This document shows, in pieces, positions 5,604-12,878 of a DNA stretch of 12,894 nucleotides. Source of the stretch: Pseudomonadota bacterium. GTDB lineage: Bacteria > Pseudomonadota > Alphaproteobacteria > Rhizobiales > Rhizobiaceae. Below the pieces are notes generated by a model. That model worked only from the letters and a program-made list of their open reading frames with translations. It had not been told where the DNA came from and made no database searches. Made by a program: the position numbers and the translations under genes. The stretch is taken from NCBI GenBank assembly GCA_023387775.1, contig JAEWHN010000213.1:1-12894 (forward strand), given 5' to 3'. Positions within the stretch are counted from its first letter, which is position 1. The number at the start of each line of letters is the position of its first letter.

Positions 5604-7772
5604 TCAGCTGCGCACCACCAGGGTCGCCAGTCCTTCGTCGCGAGAGTCGAGGAAGGCTGCGACGCGATCGCCGACGCGCTGGAAGTGAAGGTCGACCCGA
5701 ACGTCTCCTACGCTGAGGCGCCTGACGGACAGCCGGTCGATGCCGATGGGCAATCTCGGGCGGTTTACGTGGATCTCGCCCTCGAACCCGTCGATTTCCA
5801 GCCCAAGGCAGGCCTGCATGAGCATGAATGCAGAGCCGGAAGACCAGGCCTGCGGCAGGCAGGCAACGGGATAGGCCACCGGGGCTTCGCCGGGCGCTCG
5901 CGTGAAGCCGCAAAACAGCTCGGGCAGGCGCATGTTGAAATGCACGGCGGCCTCGAACGTGCCGCTCATCAGCCTCACCACGCCGTCGCGCATGCCGTAC
6001 CGAGCCATTCCGGCGCCGCATATGGCGGTGTCATGCGGCCATATCGAGCCGTTGTGATACGACATCGGATTGAACGGCACTTCGTCGTCGGCAAGGGTGC
6101 GGATGCCCCATCCGGTGTGGAATTGTGCCGTCAGCAGCTGGTCGACCAGAATGCGGGCGCGTTCCGTAGACGGAAGCTCTACATAGAGCAGGTGGCCTGC
6201 GTTCGAGGCACGCACCCGACACTGCCTGCCATCGCCGTCCAGGGCTATGGCGTAAAAGCCATCCTCGGCCATCCAGAAATAGCGTTCCACGGACTCGCGC
6301 ATGCGTTCGGCACGTTCCGTCCAGTGGTCCGCAAGCGCAAGCTCGCCGCGCCGCGTCGCAAGTTCTGCCAGACCGCGATAGGCCGCGAAGACGTAGCCCT
6401 GAACCTCGATCAGCGCTATGGGCCCCTTCGGCATCGAACCGTCTGCATGAAAAACCGCATCGAAGCTGTCCTTCCAGCCCTGGTTGAAGAGCCCGGATTC
6501 GGCGGCGCGCTGATAGGCGATGAAGCCGTGCTCGTGGAGGGCCCCGACCGAGTCGATCCAGCCGGCTGCCGCCCGCAGGGACGGCCAGATGCTGTCGATG
6601 AACTCCATGTCGCCGGTCCGTCGAGCGTAGGCGCTGGCCAGGTAGACATAGAGCGGCGTGGTGTCTACACCGCCGTAATACCGGCCGAAGGGAAGTTCGC
6701 GCAGCGCCGCCATCTCGCCCTTGCGGGTTTCGTGCAGGATCTTGCCGGGCTGGGAGTCGCTGAACGGCAGCGTCTCGGTCGCCTGGTGCTGCGCCAGAAA
6801 GGCGAGCACGCCTTTCGCGAGGCCGGGATTCAGCCACAGCATCTGCAGTGAGGAAATGACGCCGTCTCGCCCGAAGGCGGTGGAGAACCAGGGAATGCCC
6901 GCATATGGGTATGGGCCCGTGGGCAATTCGGTGGTGAGCAAGGCGATATCGGCGCGCGCCCGCGACATCCAGTCGTTGAAAACCCGGCCCGAACTGTAAA
7001 GGGTCGCGCCGTGCCGGCGCTTGGAGCGCATTTGCCAGCGCGCTCGCGCCGCCGCGGAGCGATAGCGTTCGCGGCTGGGAAGCTCGATCTGTTCCGCCCC
7101 GACTTCTATGAACAGCGTATGTGCGCCGTGCCGTGGCACAGACAGGCGGAATTCCGCACGCGAGGTGCTCAGCTCGCGCGGGCGCTCGGAGAACGAGATG
7201 ACCGACTGCCGAACCAGGCCGTCCAGCCCTTCGTAGCACAGGGCAACAGTTTCTCTTGATGTCTTGCTGGCGCTGATTTTCCCGCGCTTCAGACGCCTGC
7301 TTCCGCGGACTTCGAACATGTCGCGGAAGTCTGCGTCGAACTCTAGCTCCATGGGAACCTGCACGGTGCGGTCGCCGTAGTTTGCCAGTCGGATCCGTTC
7401 GAACAATCGATCCTGCCAGAGCAACCGGGAGCGCTCGATATGGATCACGCCCTGCGGCATGCTGGAGTCCGGTTCGACCTCCAGCGGCATGTTCGTCAAA
7501 TTGGCGTTGAAGATAATGTTGTCCTGGCTGAGCGAGGCGCCGAGCAGGGTCGGCTCCTTGTCGCCGATGGTAAGGCAGAGCAACGAAAGGACGCGCGTGT
7601 CGTCGCGGAACAGGCCATCGCCCCGTCCACGGATGTCGCCCCGGTCATTGGTGACAATGAAGCAGTCGCCGTGTTTCAGGGCAAACTGCTTGAGTGGGTT
7701 TCTCGGCGGCATCTTGTCAATTGCAGCAAGTGCGACTGCCGGATCGAGCTGGCGTTCGTCGAGTTCTGCCAT
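5604..7772 (-). CDS. Amylo-alpha-1,6-glucosidase / glycogen-debranching-like glycoside hydrolase
   Basis: This 722-residue cytoplasmic enzyme has the two-part build of bacterial amylo-alpha-1,6-glucosidases: an N-terminal beta-rich domain (about 25-240; the FIVTNDRGDIRG...GLFRDDTRVLS start is typical of GDE_N_bis) and an (alpha/alpha)6 catalytic barrel (about 265-660), like GH133 and related families. Visible barrel motifs are STAFGRDG (297-304), GGVDTTPLY (367-375), NQGWKDS (430-436) and SYHNGSIWPHD (571-581). Conserved acids in these motifs are the likely catalytic candidates. It probably removes alpha-1,6- or terminal glucosyl units from a glucan or glycoside. ATG at 7772 is chosen because the open frame continues to 7976 inside the upstream GT4 gene, while the family start resembles MAELDERQ and GGGA lies about eight bases before it. 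It follows the GT4 gene after only 55 bases without its own promoter, so the two form an operon. Confidence 0.9.
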   Translation of the reverse strand: MAELDERQLDPAVALAAIDKMPPRNPLKQFALKHGDCFIVTNDRGDIRGRGDGLFRDDTRVLSLLCLTIGDKEPTLLGASLSQDNIIFNANLTNMPLEVEPDSSMPQGVIHIERSRLLWQDRLFERIRLANYGDRTVQVPMELEFDADFRDMFEVRGSRRLKRGKISASKTSRETVALCYEGLDGLVRQSVISFSERPRELSTSRAEFRLSVPRHGAHTLFIEVGAEQIELPSRERYRSAAARARWQMRSKRRHGATLYSSGRVFNDWMSRARADIALLTTELPTGPYPYAGIPWFSTAFGRDGVISSLQMLWLNPGLAKGVLAFLAQHQATETLPFSDSQPGKILHETRKGEMAALRELPFGRYYGGVDTTPLYVYLASAYARRTGDMEFIDSIWPSLRAAAGWIDSVGALHEHGFIAYQRAAESGLFNQGWKDSFDAVFHADGSMPKGPIALIEVQGYVFAAYRGLAELATRRGELALADHWTERAERMRESVERYFWMAEDGFYAIALDGDGRQCRVRASNAGHLLYVELPSTERARILVDQLLTAQFHTGWGIRTLADDEVPFNPMSYHNGSIWPHDTAICGAGMARYGMRDGVVRLMSGTFEAAVHFNMRLPELFCGFTRAPGEAPVAYPVACLPQAWSSGSAFMLMQACLGLEIDGFEGEIHVNRPRLPIGIDRLSVRRLSVGDVRVDLHFQRVGDRVAAFLDSRDEGLATLVVRS

Positions 7773-7827
7773 GATGAGTTTCCCATAACTCGGATCATCC
7801 TGCCGTCGGACCGAGGGGGTAGGGACC

Positions 7828-8859
7828 CTAAAAGTCCAGCAGACGAGTGTAGGCGTCGACATATTGCCTGACCATTCGGTCGGCGCCAAAGCGCTGTTCG
7901 AACGCCGCGCGAACTTGCGAGCGGTCAAGCCTTGCGACACGATGGACAGCTTCCACCGCGGCTTCCGTGCTGTCAACGACAGCCCCGGTCACACCCTCGT
8001 CGATGATCTCCTCCATTGCACCCTGGTTCCAGGCCACCACCGGCGTTCCCACCGCCATGGCTTCGATGACCACAAGCCCGAAAGGTTCTGGCCAGTCGAC
8101 GGGAAAGAGCAAAGCCGCGGCGTTGCCAAGGAATTCCACCTTTTCGGCCTCGCCGATCTCGCCGACGAATTCGACATTCTCTCCATCGATCAGGGGTTCG
8201 ACGGTCTCGTGGAAATATGCCCTGTCATCCCTGCCGATCTTCGCGGCGATCCTGAGGCGATAGCCAGTCCTGCGGGCGATCTCGATCGCCCTGTCCGGCC
8301 GCTTGTCGCGAGCAATGCGCCCGAGAAACGCCAGGTATCCCCCTGAGCCGTTCCAAACCGGCTGGTCGCGGTAGGGCAGGCCGTGGTGGATGGTGGCGAG
8401 CCATCTGGCTTCGGCAAGGGGTTTTCTCTGACTGTCCGAAATCGAAATCATCGGGAATTCGTTCCACCGCCTGTAGGCGTCGGGAAGATCGCGGTAGTCG
8501 AGGCGGCCGTGAGGGGTCGTCACCGTCTTGTGCGCCATGTTTTCGAAAAACGGGAAGTGCAGGAAATGGCTCAGATGAAAGTGGATGATGTCGAATTCCG
8601 ACGCCCGCTTCCGCACCTCGTCGAGCATCGTGAAATGGGCCGCGATGGAGGATGTGTGGGGATGCGGATCAAGCCGCAGGGCGCAGTCGCGGGTAGCGAC
8701 CAGGCTGGCGCGGGTGACTGAATCGCCGCTTGCAAACAGCGTGACCTCATGGCCGAGATCGACCAGGCCGTCCGCGAGATAGGAAACTATCCGCTCGGTT
8801 CCGCCATAAAGCCGGGGCGGAACGCTCTCCGCAAGTGGCGCGACCTGCGCAATCCTCAT
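7828..8859 (-). CDS. Glycosyltransferase family 4 (GT-B fold)
   Basis: This 343-residue retaining GT-B glycosyltransferase has the full set of GT4 marks: an N-terminal PxxYGGTERIVSYL donor/acceptor loop (14-27), TPHGRLDY (115-122), an ISDSQR segment (139-144) at the domain junction, LGRIARDKRP (179-188) opening the nucleotide-sugar-binding half, and the E-x7-E motif EPFGLVVIE (258-266) with EAMAVGTPVVAW after it. The donor and acceptor cannot be read from sequence; the close coupling to a glucosidase suggests a glucosyl donor and an alpha-glucan or glycoside product. ATG at 8859 is preferred over 8889, because residues MRIAQVAP start the fold and the candidate promoter at 8903-8928 would leave almost no leader for 8889. 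The ribosome site is weak. It is first in the minus-strand carbohydrate block. Confidence 0.9.
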   Translation of the reverse strand: MRIAQVAPLAESVPPRLYGGTERIVSYLADGLVDLGHEVTLFASGDSVTRASLVATRDCALRLDPHPHTSSIAAHFTMLDEVRKRASEFDIIHFHLSHFLHFPFFENMAHKTVTTPHGRLDYRDLPDAYRRWNEFPMISISDSQRKPLAEARWLATIHHGLPYRDQPVWNGSGGYLAFLGRIARDKRPDRAIEIARRTGYRLRIAAKIGRDDRAYFHETVEPLIDGENVEFVGEIGEAEKVEFLGNAAALLFPVDWPEPFGLVVIEAMAVGTPVVAWNQGAMEEIIDEGVTGAVVDSTEAAVEAVHRVARLDRSQVRAAFEQRFGADRMVRQYVDAYTRLLDF

Positions 8860-8902
8860 CACTCGTCTCTCGTCGCCCACATGCTCCATGTCATGGTGCT
8901 GA

Positions 8903-8928
8903 AATCGATTACTGCCTCGATTGGTTCC
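8903..8928 (-). promoter_or_regulatory. Possible EcfG-like promoter for the GT4-glucosidase operon
   Basis: The minus strand reads GGAAC, 17 bases, GATT, with two mismatches in the -10 element but the TT kept at the proper distance. The -10 side ends 43 bases before the ATG at 8859. It is weaker than the divergent site at 8965-8990. Confidence 0.4.
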
Positions 8929-8964
8929 AAGTTCGGGGCTGGCGCGAGTGTCTTGTCGATCAGG

Positions 8965-8990
8965 GGAACGAAAGCCGAGCTTCGCCGGTT
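8965..8990 (+). promoter_or_regulatory. EcfG-like general stress promoter for the HAD phosphatase gene
   Basis: The plus strand reads GGAAC, 17 bases, GGTT, one mismatch from the consensus, ending 32 bases before the ATG at 9023. It stands back to back with the minus-strand candidate at 8903-8928 in the same 163-base gap. Confidence 0.6.
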
Positions 8991-9022
8991 AGACGGAGGA
9001 CCAGCAACGGGACCGACGCACA

Positions 9023-9712
9023 ATGAAAGCCTTAGCTCTTGCCACGGACTACGACGAAACCCTTGCCGATGAAGGCTCCGTGTCGGCCGAGGCCTTCGAT
9101 GCGCTGACGAGGTTCAAGAATTCCGGGCGGAAGCTGATCCTGGTGACCGGGCGTGAACTGCCGGACCTGAAGCTCACCTTTCCAGCGCATGCGATATTTG
9201 ACAGGATCGTCGCGGAAAACGGCGCGCTGCTTTATGCGCCCGCGACGGAAAACGCACGCCTGCTGTCCCCTCCGCCGCCGCCGATATTCGTCGAGCGCCT
9301 GCGCCAGAGAGGCGTGGCGCCGCTGTATGTCGGGCGAACAATAGTGGCCACGCTGGTTCCCAATGAAACGATAGTTCTGGAAGAGATCAGACGACTGGGA
9401 CTGGAACTCGAGATCATATTCAACAAGGGCGCCGTCATGGTGCTGCCCACCGGCATTAACAAGGCGACCGGGCTGGCCGCGGCGCTCGAGGAGCTCGAGC
9501 TTTTGCCGCAGGATGTGGTGGGCATCGGCGACGCCGAAAACGATCATATGTTCCTGCGCTCGGTCGGCTACAGCGTGGCAGTTGCCAACGCGCTTCCGGC
9601 AGTCATCGAAACGGCCAGCCACACCACAACGGCCGCCCGCGGTGCCGGCGTGGCCGAGATGATCGGCAAGATCCTTTGCTCGGATCCTGAATTCACCAAT
9701 ACCGCTCTATAG
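9023..9712 (+). CDS. HAD-IIB (Cof-type) sugar-phosphatase-like hydrolase
   Basis: This 229-residue cytosolic HAD-superfamily phosphatase has all four motifs: DYDET (9-13; nucleophile D9, acid/base D11), VTGR with T42, K147 as the motif III lysine, and GDAEND (169-174) for Mg2+. The cap inserted between motifs II and III is of the IIB type, shared by sucrose-, trehalose- and mannosylglycerate-phosphate phosphatases. Motif I usually reads DYDGT in this group, so Glu replaces Gly here. From memory, close relatives are often fused to a large C-terminal P-loop domain; here the protein ends after the HAD domain. It lies across a divergent gap from the GT4-glucosidase operon and near a GT20 enzyme that lacks a phosphatase domain, making it the obvious candidate to dephosphorylate the GT20 product. 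That role is inference. An EcfG-like promoter precedes it; the ribosome site (ACGGGA) is modest. Confidence 0.9.
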   Translation: MKALALATDYDETLADEGSVSAEAFDALTRFKNSGRKLILVTGRELPDLKLTFPAHAIFDRIVAENGALLYAPATENARLLSPPPPPIFVERLRQRGVAPLYVGRTIVATLVPNETIVLEEIRRLGLELEIIFNKGAVMVLPTGINKATGLAAALEELELLPQDVVGIGDAENDHMFLRSVGYSVAVANALPAVIETASHTTTAARGAGVAEMIGKILCSDPEFTNTAL

Positions 9713-9744
9713 CGCGGCTTCGGTTCCGATCCGCGGGCGACCAA

Positions 9745-9769
9745 GGAACAAAGCGGCGGCTGGAGTGTT
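9745..9769 (+). promoter_or_regulatory. EcfG-like general stress promoter for the PRC-barrel gene
   Basis: The plus strand reads GGAAC, 16 bases, TGTT, one mismatch from the consensus. The -10 side ends 32 bases before the ATG at 9802, the same distance as for the HAD gene. Confidence 0.65.
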
Positions 9770-9801
9770 TTTTGGCGATATGATCGAGCGAGGACAGGAC
9801 C

Positions 9802-10197
9802 ATGCGTAGAGCAATCATTGCAATCGCTGCCACTGCTGCGCTGATTGGTATCGGGCAGGCGCAGACCCCCGAAGCAAATGTTGCGGGGGATTTCGTCACC
9901 GTCCAGCCGACGGATATTCTTAGCTACAACCTGATTGGCCTGAACGTCACCAATAACCAGAACGAGACGGTCGGCGAAATTAAGGACCTGGTTTTGTCGA
10001 ACAACACCCTTGCCGGATACATCATGTCGGTAGGCGGCTTTCTGGGCATGGGGGAACACTATGTGGCGGTCAGCCCGAGCGCGGTGAAAATCGACTATCA
10101 GGAAAACAACAAGAAATGGGTGGCGACGATGAACGCCACGAAGGACCAACTCAAGGCGGCGCCGCAATTCAAATATGAAGGTCGGTGGAAACGCTAG
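9802..10197 (+). CDS. Secreted PRC-barrel domain protein
   Basis: The 131-residue precursor has a signal peptide (1-20, ending GQA before QT), then a short acidic segment and one PRC-barrel domain (about 39-97: LIGLNVTNNQNETVGEIKDLVLS, then a glycine turn and YVAVSPSAVKI). PRC barrels are small beta-barrels best known from photosynthetic reaction-centre H subunits and RimM; exported single-domain versions are common in rhizobia and often stress-linked, but their ligands are unknown. The C-terminal part is lysine-rich. A ribosome site (GAGGACAGG) and a promoter at 9745-9769 precede the ATG, and a hairpin at 10218-10259 follows the stop. This points to a single-gene transcript in the periplasm or envelope under general stress control. 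Confidence 0.88.
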   Translation: MRRAIIAIAATAALIGIGQAQTPEANVAGDFVTVQPTDILSYNLIGLNVTNNQNETVGEIKDLVLSNNTLAGYIMSVGGFLGMGEHYVAVSPSAVKIDYQENNKKWVATMNATKDQLKAAPQFKYEGRWKR

Positions 10198-10217
10198 GCC
10201 GCACGCATTTGTGCAGA

Positions 10218-10259
10218 CGAGCGCAACGGGAGCGCTGTCGGCGTTTCCCGTTTTGCTCG
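10218..10259 (+). terminator. Probable terminator after the PRC-barrel gene
   Basis: The hairpin has an outer CGAGC/GCTCG stem, an internal GC/TT bulge, a seven-bp stem (AACGGGA with TCCCGTT) and an inner CGC/GCG closing TGTCG. A TTTT run lies at 10251-10254 inside the right arm. It begins 20 bases after the stop. It is less canonical than the two other hairpins because of the bulge and the placement of the T-run. Confidence 0.55.
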
Positions 10260-10335
10260 AAGTGACTGGCAGAGCCGGCTTTTCGACGGCGTGATCGACA
10301 GACGACCGCGACCGGATGCCTGAGTAGTGCCGCGC

Positions 10336-12675
10336 ATGCCAATCGAGGATAGACAAGTTCGCCAGGAAAGCCGCAGAACGCTCTGCGCGGCATCCCTGCT
10401 TTTTGCGATCGTGCCGCCTGCGGGAGCGGCCGCGGCGGCCGAAGCGCCCGTGGGCTTCGCGGGCTCCGGCGAAGGAACCTTTGTTCTTGCAATCGTCCTC
10501 CTGCTGGTGGTGGGCCGGGGTCTCGGCGAGATCTTCCAGCGCTTCGACCAGCCGGCGATCGTTGGCCAGTTAATCGGCGGCATCCTGCTAGGGCCGTCGC
10601 TGTTCGGCTGGCTGTTCCCTTCTGTTCAGCACTTCATATTTCCACTCGACGCCCCTCAGAAGACCATGATCGAGGCGGTGGCCCAGCTCGGGATCTTGTT
10701 GCTGCTCATGCTGACCGGCATGGAAACCGACCTCAAGCTGGTGCGCAAGGTGGGCGCCTCGTGCCTGTCGATCTCCGCCGCGGGCATTGCGATCCCCTTC
10801 GTTCTCGGCTTCACGTTTGCGTCGTTCTTGCCCCCGTCGCTGCTGCCGAACCCGGACCAGCGCCTGGTTGCCGGGCTGTTCCTTGGCACGGCACTTTCGA
10901 TCTCGTCGGTGAAGGTCGTGGCAATGGTGGTCCGCGAGATGAACTTCATGCGGCGGAACCTGGGGCAGATAATCGTTTCCTCGGCGGTTCTCGAGGACAC
11001 CATCGGCTGGCTTACCATAGCGGTAACCTTTGCCATTGCGACCCATGGCACGGTGCAGCCCCTGAGCTTGCTGGCCACGATAGCGGCAGTGGCCTTGTTC
11101 ATGGTCTTCAGCTTCACGGTTGGGCGACGCCTGGTGTTTTCGATGATCCGCTGGAGTAACGACAGCTTCCAGAGCGAATTCGCCGTGATAACCGTGATCC
11201 TCGTCATCACCGGCATCATGGCCTGGACCACCAACCTGATTGGCGTGCACACGGTGCTTGGCGCCTTCGTGGCGGGCGTCCTGATCGGTGAATCGCCGAT
11301 CCTTTCGGGCCACATCGAAGCGGAATTGCGTGGCGTGATCACCGCATTGTTCATGCCGGTGTTTTTCGGAGTGGCCGGGCTGTCGGCAGACCTTACCGTG
11401 CTGGCGGACCCGACACTCGCGATGCTTACCGTAGTTCTCATCGCGATCGCCAGCATCGGCAAGTTCAGCGGCGCTTTCCTGGGTGGAAAGCTCGTCGGCA
11501 TGTCGGGGAAGGAAGCGATGGCGGTAGGCTGCGCGATGAACGCACGCGGCTCGACCGAGGTCATCGTGGCGAGCATCGGCCTGTCGATGAACATCCTGTC
11601 GCACACCCTTTTCACCATGATCGTCACCATGGCGATTTGCACGACGCTGGCGATGCCGCCGATGCTGCGCTGGGCGCTGCGGCGGCTGCCGATGACGCCT
11701 GAGGAGAAGGAGCGCATCGACCGCGAAGCCTTGGACGAACGCGGCCTCGTTGCCCGGCTGGAGCGCTTGCTGGTCATCGTGGACGACAGCGCCGTGGGGA
11801 AGTTCACCGCACGCCTGGCAGGAATACTTGGAGGCAGCAGCGGCATGCCGATCACGCTCCTGCGCCAGGGCAAGCGTCCTGCGGCGGCGGCGTCCGAACG
11901 AATCCAGCCGGAAGAGCACGTGAGACAGCTGAAGCGGGCAGCAAAGACAAGCGCCGACGCCGTGCAGAAGGGCGAGGGCACCGCCGTCGAAGAGGTGCAT
12001 CTGACAGCTCGCGACGAGAGCCCGGTTACTCCCGAGACCGTCGCCGACGAGGCCCGCAAGGGCTATGACATGCTTTTCGTGGGGCTGGCTGGAGCACGGG
12101 GCGAGGATGCGGCATTCGCCCCAGGGCTGGGCGACATCGTCGCCGGTTTCGAAGGCGGGTTATGCCTCGTGCTGCAAGGCACCGGCACCGGAATGCCGCG
12201 CCTCAGCAGCACGTCGACCATTCTCGTCCCCGTCAATGGAACCGAGGTGGCGCGCCGCGCGGCGGATTTGGCCCTGGCGCTGGCCCGGCCAAGCAAGGCA
12301 AAGGTGAGGGCGCTCTATGTCGCCCGACAAGGAAGAGAAAGTGCTCGGCGGCCATGGATGTCGCGCTGGCGGGAAGAAGCGCTGCTGAAGGAGATCGTGG
12401 AACTCGCAAACCGCTACGACGTGCCTGTCCAGACCGCGATCCGAATGCACGCCAACCCAGACAAGGTCATCTGCCGGGAGGCGAATCAGGCTTCCCTGGT
12501 GATCATGGGGGCTGCGCAGCGGCCTGGCCCGGAACTTTCCTTCGGCCATACAGCAACCTCCGTGGTGGCCGAGTGCCCGCAGCCGATCGTTCTGGTCGTG
12601 ACCGAACGCGTGCCTTCCGACAAGGCGGCCGACGGAAGGAAGCCGGAGGGGCGTGCCACCCGAAAGTCGAGCTGA
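10336..12675 (+). CDS. Kef-type (CPA2) cation/proton antiporter with tandem C-terminal USP-like domains
   Basis: This 779-residue inner-membrane protein starts with a basic segment and a signal-like hydrophobic stretch (about 14-37). A sodium/proton-exchanger domain of CPA2 type follows (about 47-450), with GQLIGGILLGPS (77-88), LLLMLTGMETDL (122-133), an ED pair in LEDTIGW (219-225) at the expected ion-site helix, and NARGSTEVIVASIGL (402-416) with the arginine typical of Kef proteins. The cytoplasmic part has no TrkA-N/RCK domain; instead there are two universal-stress-like alpha/beta modules (about 477-615, degenerate, and 627-755, clearer, ending PIVLVV). It probably moves K+ or Na+ against H+, with USP domains sensing nucleotide or stress state. 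ATG at 10336 is taken; an in-frame GTG at 10327 is possible and no strong ribosome site decides. No GGAAC promoter was found ahead of it. Confidence 0.88.
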   Translation: MPIEDRQVRQESRRTLCAASLLFAIVPPAGAAAAAEAPVGFAGSGEGTFVLAIVLLLVVGRGLGEIFQRFDQPAIVGQLIGGILLGPSLFGWLFPSVQHFIFPLDAPQKTMIEAVAQLGILLLLMLTGMETDLKLVRKVGASCLSISAAGIAIPFVLGFTFASFLPPSLLPNPDQRLVAGLFLGTALSISSVKVVAMVVREMNFMRRNLGQIIVSSAVLEDTIGWLTIAVTFAIATHGTVQPLSLLATIAAVALFMVFSFTVGRRLVFSMIRWSNDSFQSEFAVITVILVITGIMAWTTNLIGVHTVLGAFVAGVLIGESPILSGHIEAELRGVITALFMPVFFGVAGLSADLTVLADPTLAMLTVVLIAIASIGKFSGAFLGGKLVGMSGKEAMAVGCAMNARGSTEVIVASIGLSMNILSHTLFTMIVTMAICTTLAMPPMLRWALRRLPMTPEEKERIDREALDERGLVARLERLLVIVDDSAVGKFTARLAGILGGSSGMPITLLRQGKRPAAAASERIQPEEHVRQLKRAAKTSADAVQKGEGTAVEEVHLTARDESPVTPETVADEARKGYDMLFVGLAGARGEDAAFAPGLGDIVAGFEGGLCLVLQGTGTGMPRLSSTSTILVPVNGTEVARRAADLALALARPSKAKVRALYVARQGRESARRPWMSRWREEALLKEIVELANRYDVPVQTAIRMHANPDKVICREANQASLVIMGAAQRPGPELSFGHTATSVVAECPQPIVLVVTERVPSDKAADGRKPEGRATRKSS

Positions 12676-12686
12676 TTGGCGCGGGC

Positions 12687-12731
12687 TGCGCAGCATCTGC
12701 GCACCGGTGGCACTGCGGTTCCGCCGCGGTG
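12687..12731. other. Two small hairpins after the antiporter gene
   Basis: A 6-bp stem (TGCGCA at 12687-12692 and 12698-12703) is followed by an 8-bp stem with one G-T pair (12711-12718 with 12724-12731). Neither has a T-run directly after it, so they could be a weak or Rho-assisted end of the antiporter transcript or chance structure in GC-rich DNA. The remaining 219-base gap holds no convincing gene on either strand. Confidence 0.3.
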
Positions 12732-12862
12732 AACTCGTCCGATATTTGAACGTCAGTGGTCCGACGCAGCGGTGGGGGTTTGCCCTCTCGAGCCTGAAAT
12801 ATTGCCGGACAGACGCGGTTTTGCCCACGCGTTGATGGGTAATATCCCCGAATTGCTCATGG

Positions 12863-12878
12863 TTAACCAATCGTTAAC
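12863..12878. promoter_or_regulatory. CtrA-like binding box
   Basis: The sequence is TTAA, seven bases, TTAAC, an exact match to the full CtrA consensus TTAA-N7-TTAAC known from Caulobacter and rhizobia. It lies in AT-richer DNA 188 bases after the antiporter stop, and 16 bases remain before the window ends. The probable target is a gene to the right of the window. CtrA controls cell-cycle and motility genes, so a change of functional theme may follow. Confidence 0.5.

Noticed and set aside
5685..7239. Long frames on both strands within the glucosidase gene
   Set aside because: They overlap a complete glycoside hydrolase; no domains, ribosome sites or promoters support them.
10198..10335. 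EcfG-like promoter for the antiporter gene
   Set aside because: No GGAAC is present on the plus strand in this gap, so I did not extend the stress-promoter claim to this gene.
10588..12059. Long minus-strand frames (about 470 codons) opposite the antiporter
   Set aside because: Translations are His/Arg-rich low-complexity or lack motifs, and the plus strand encodes a full antiporter with USP-like domains.
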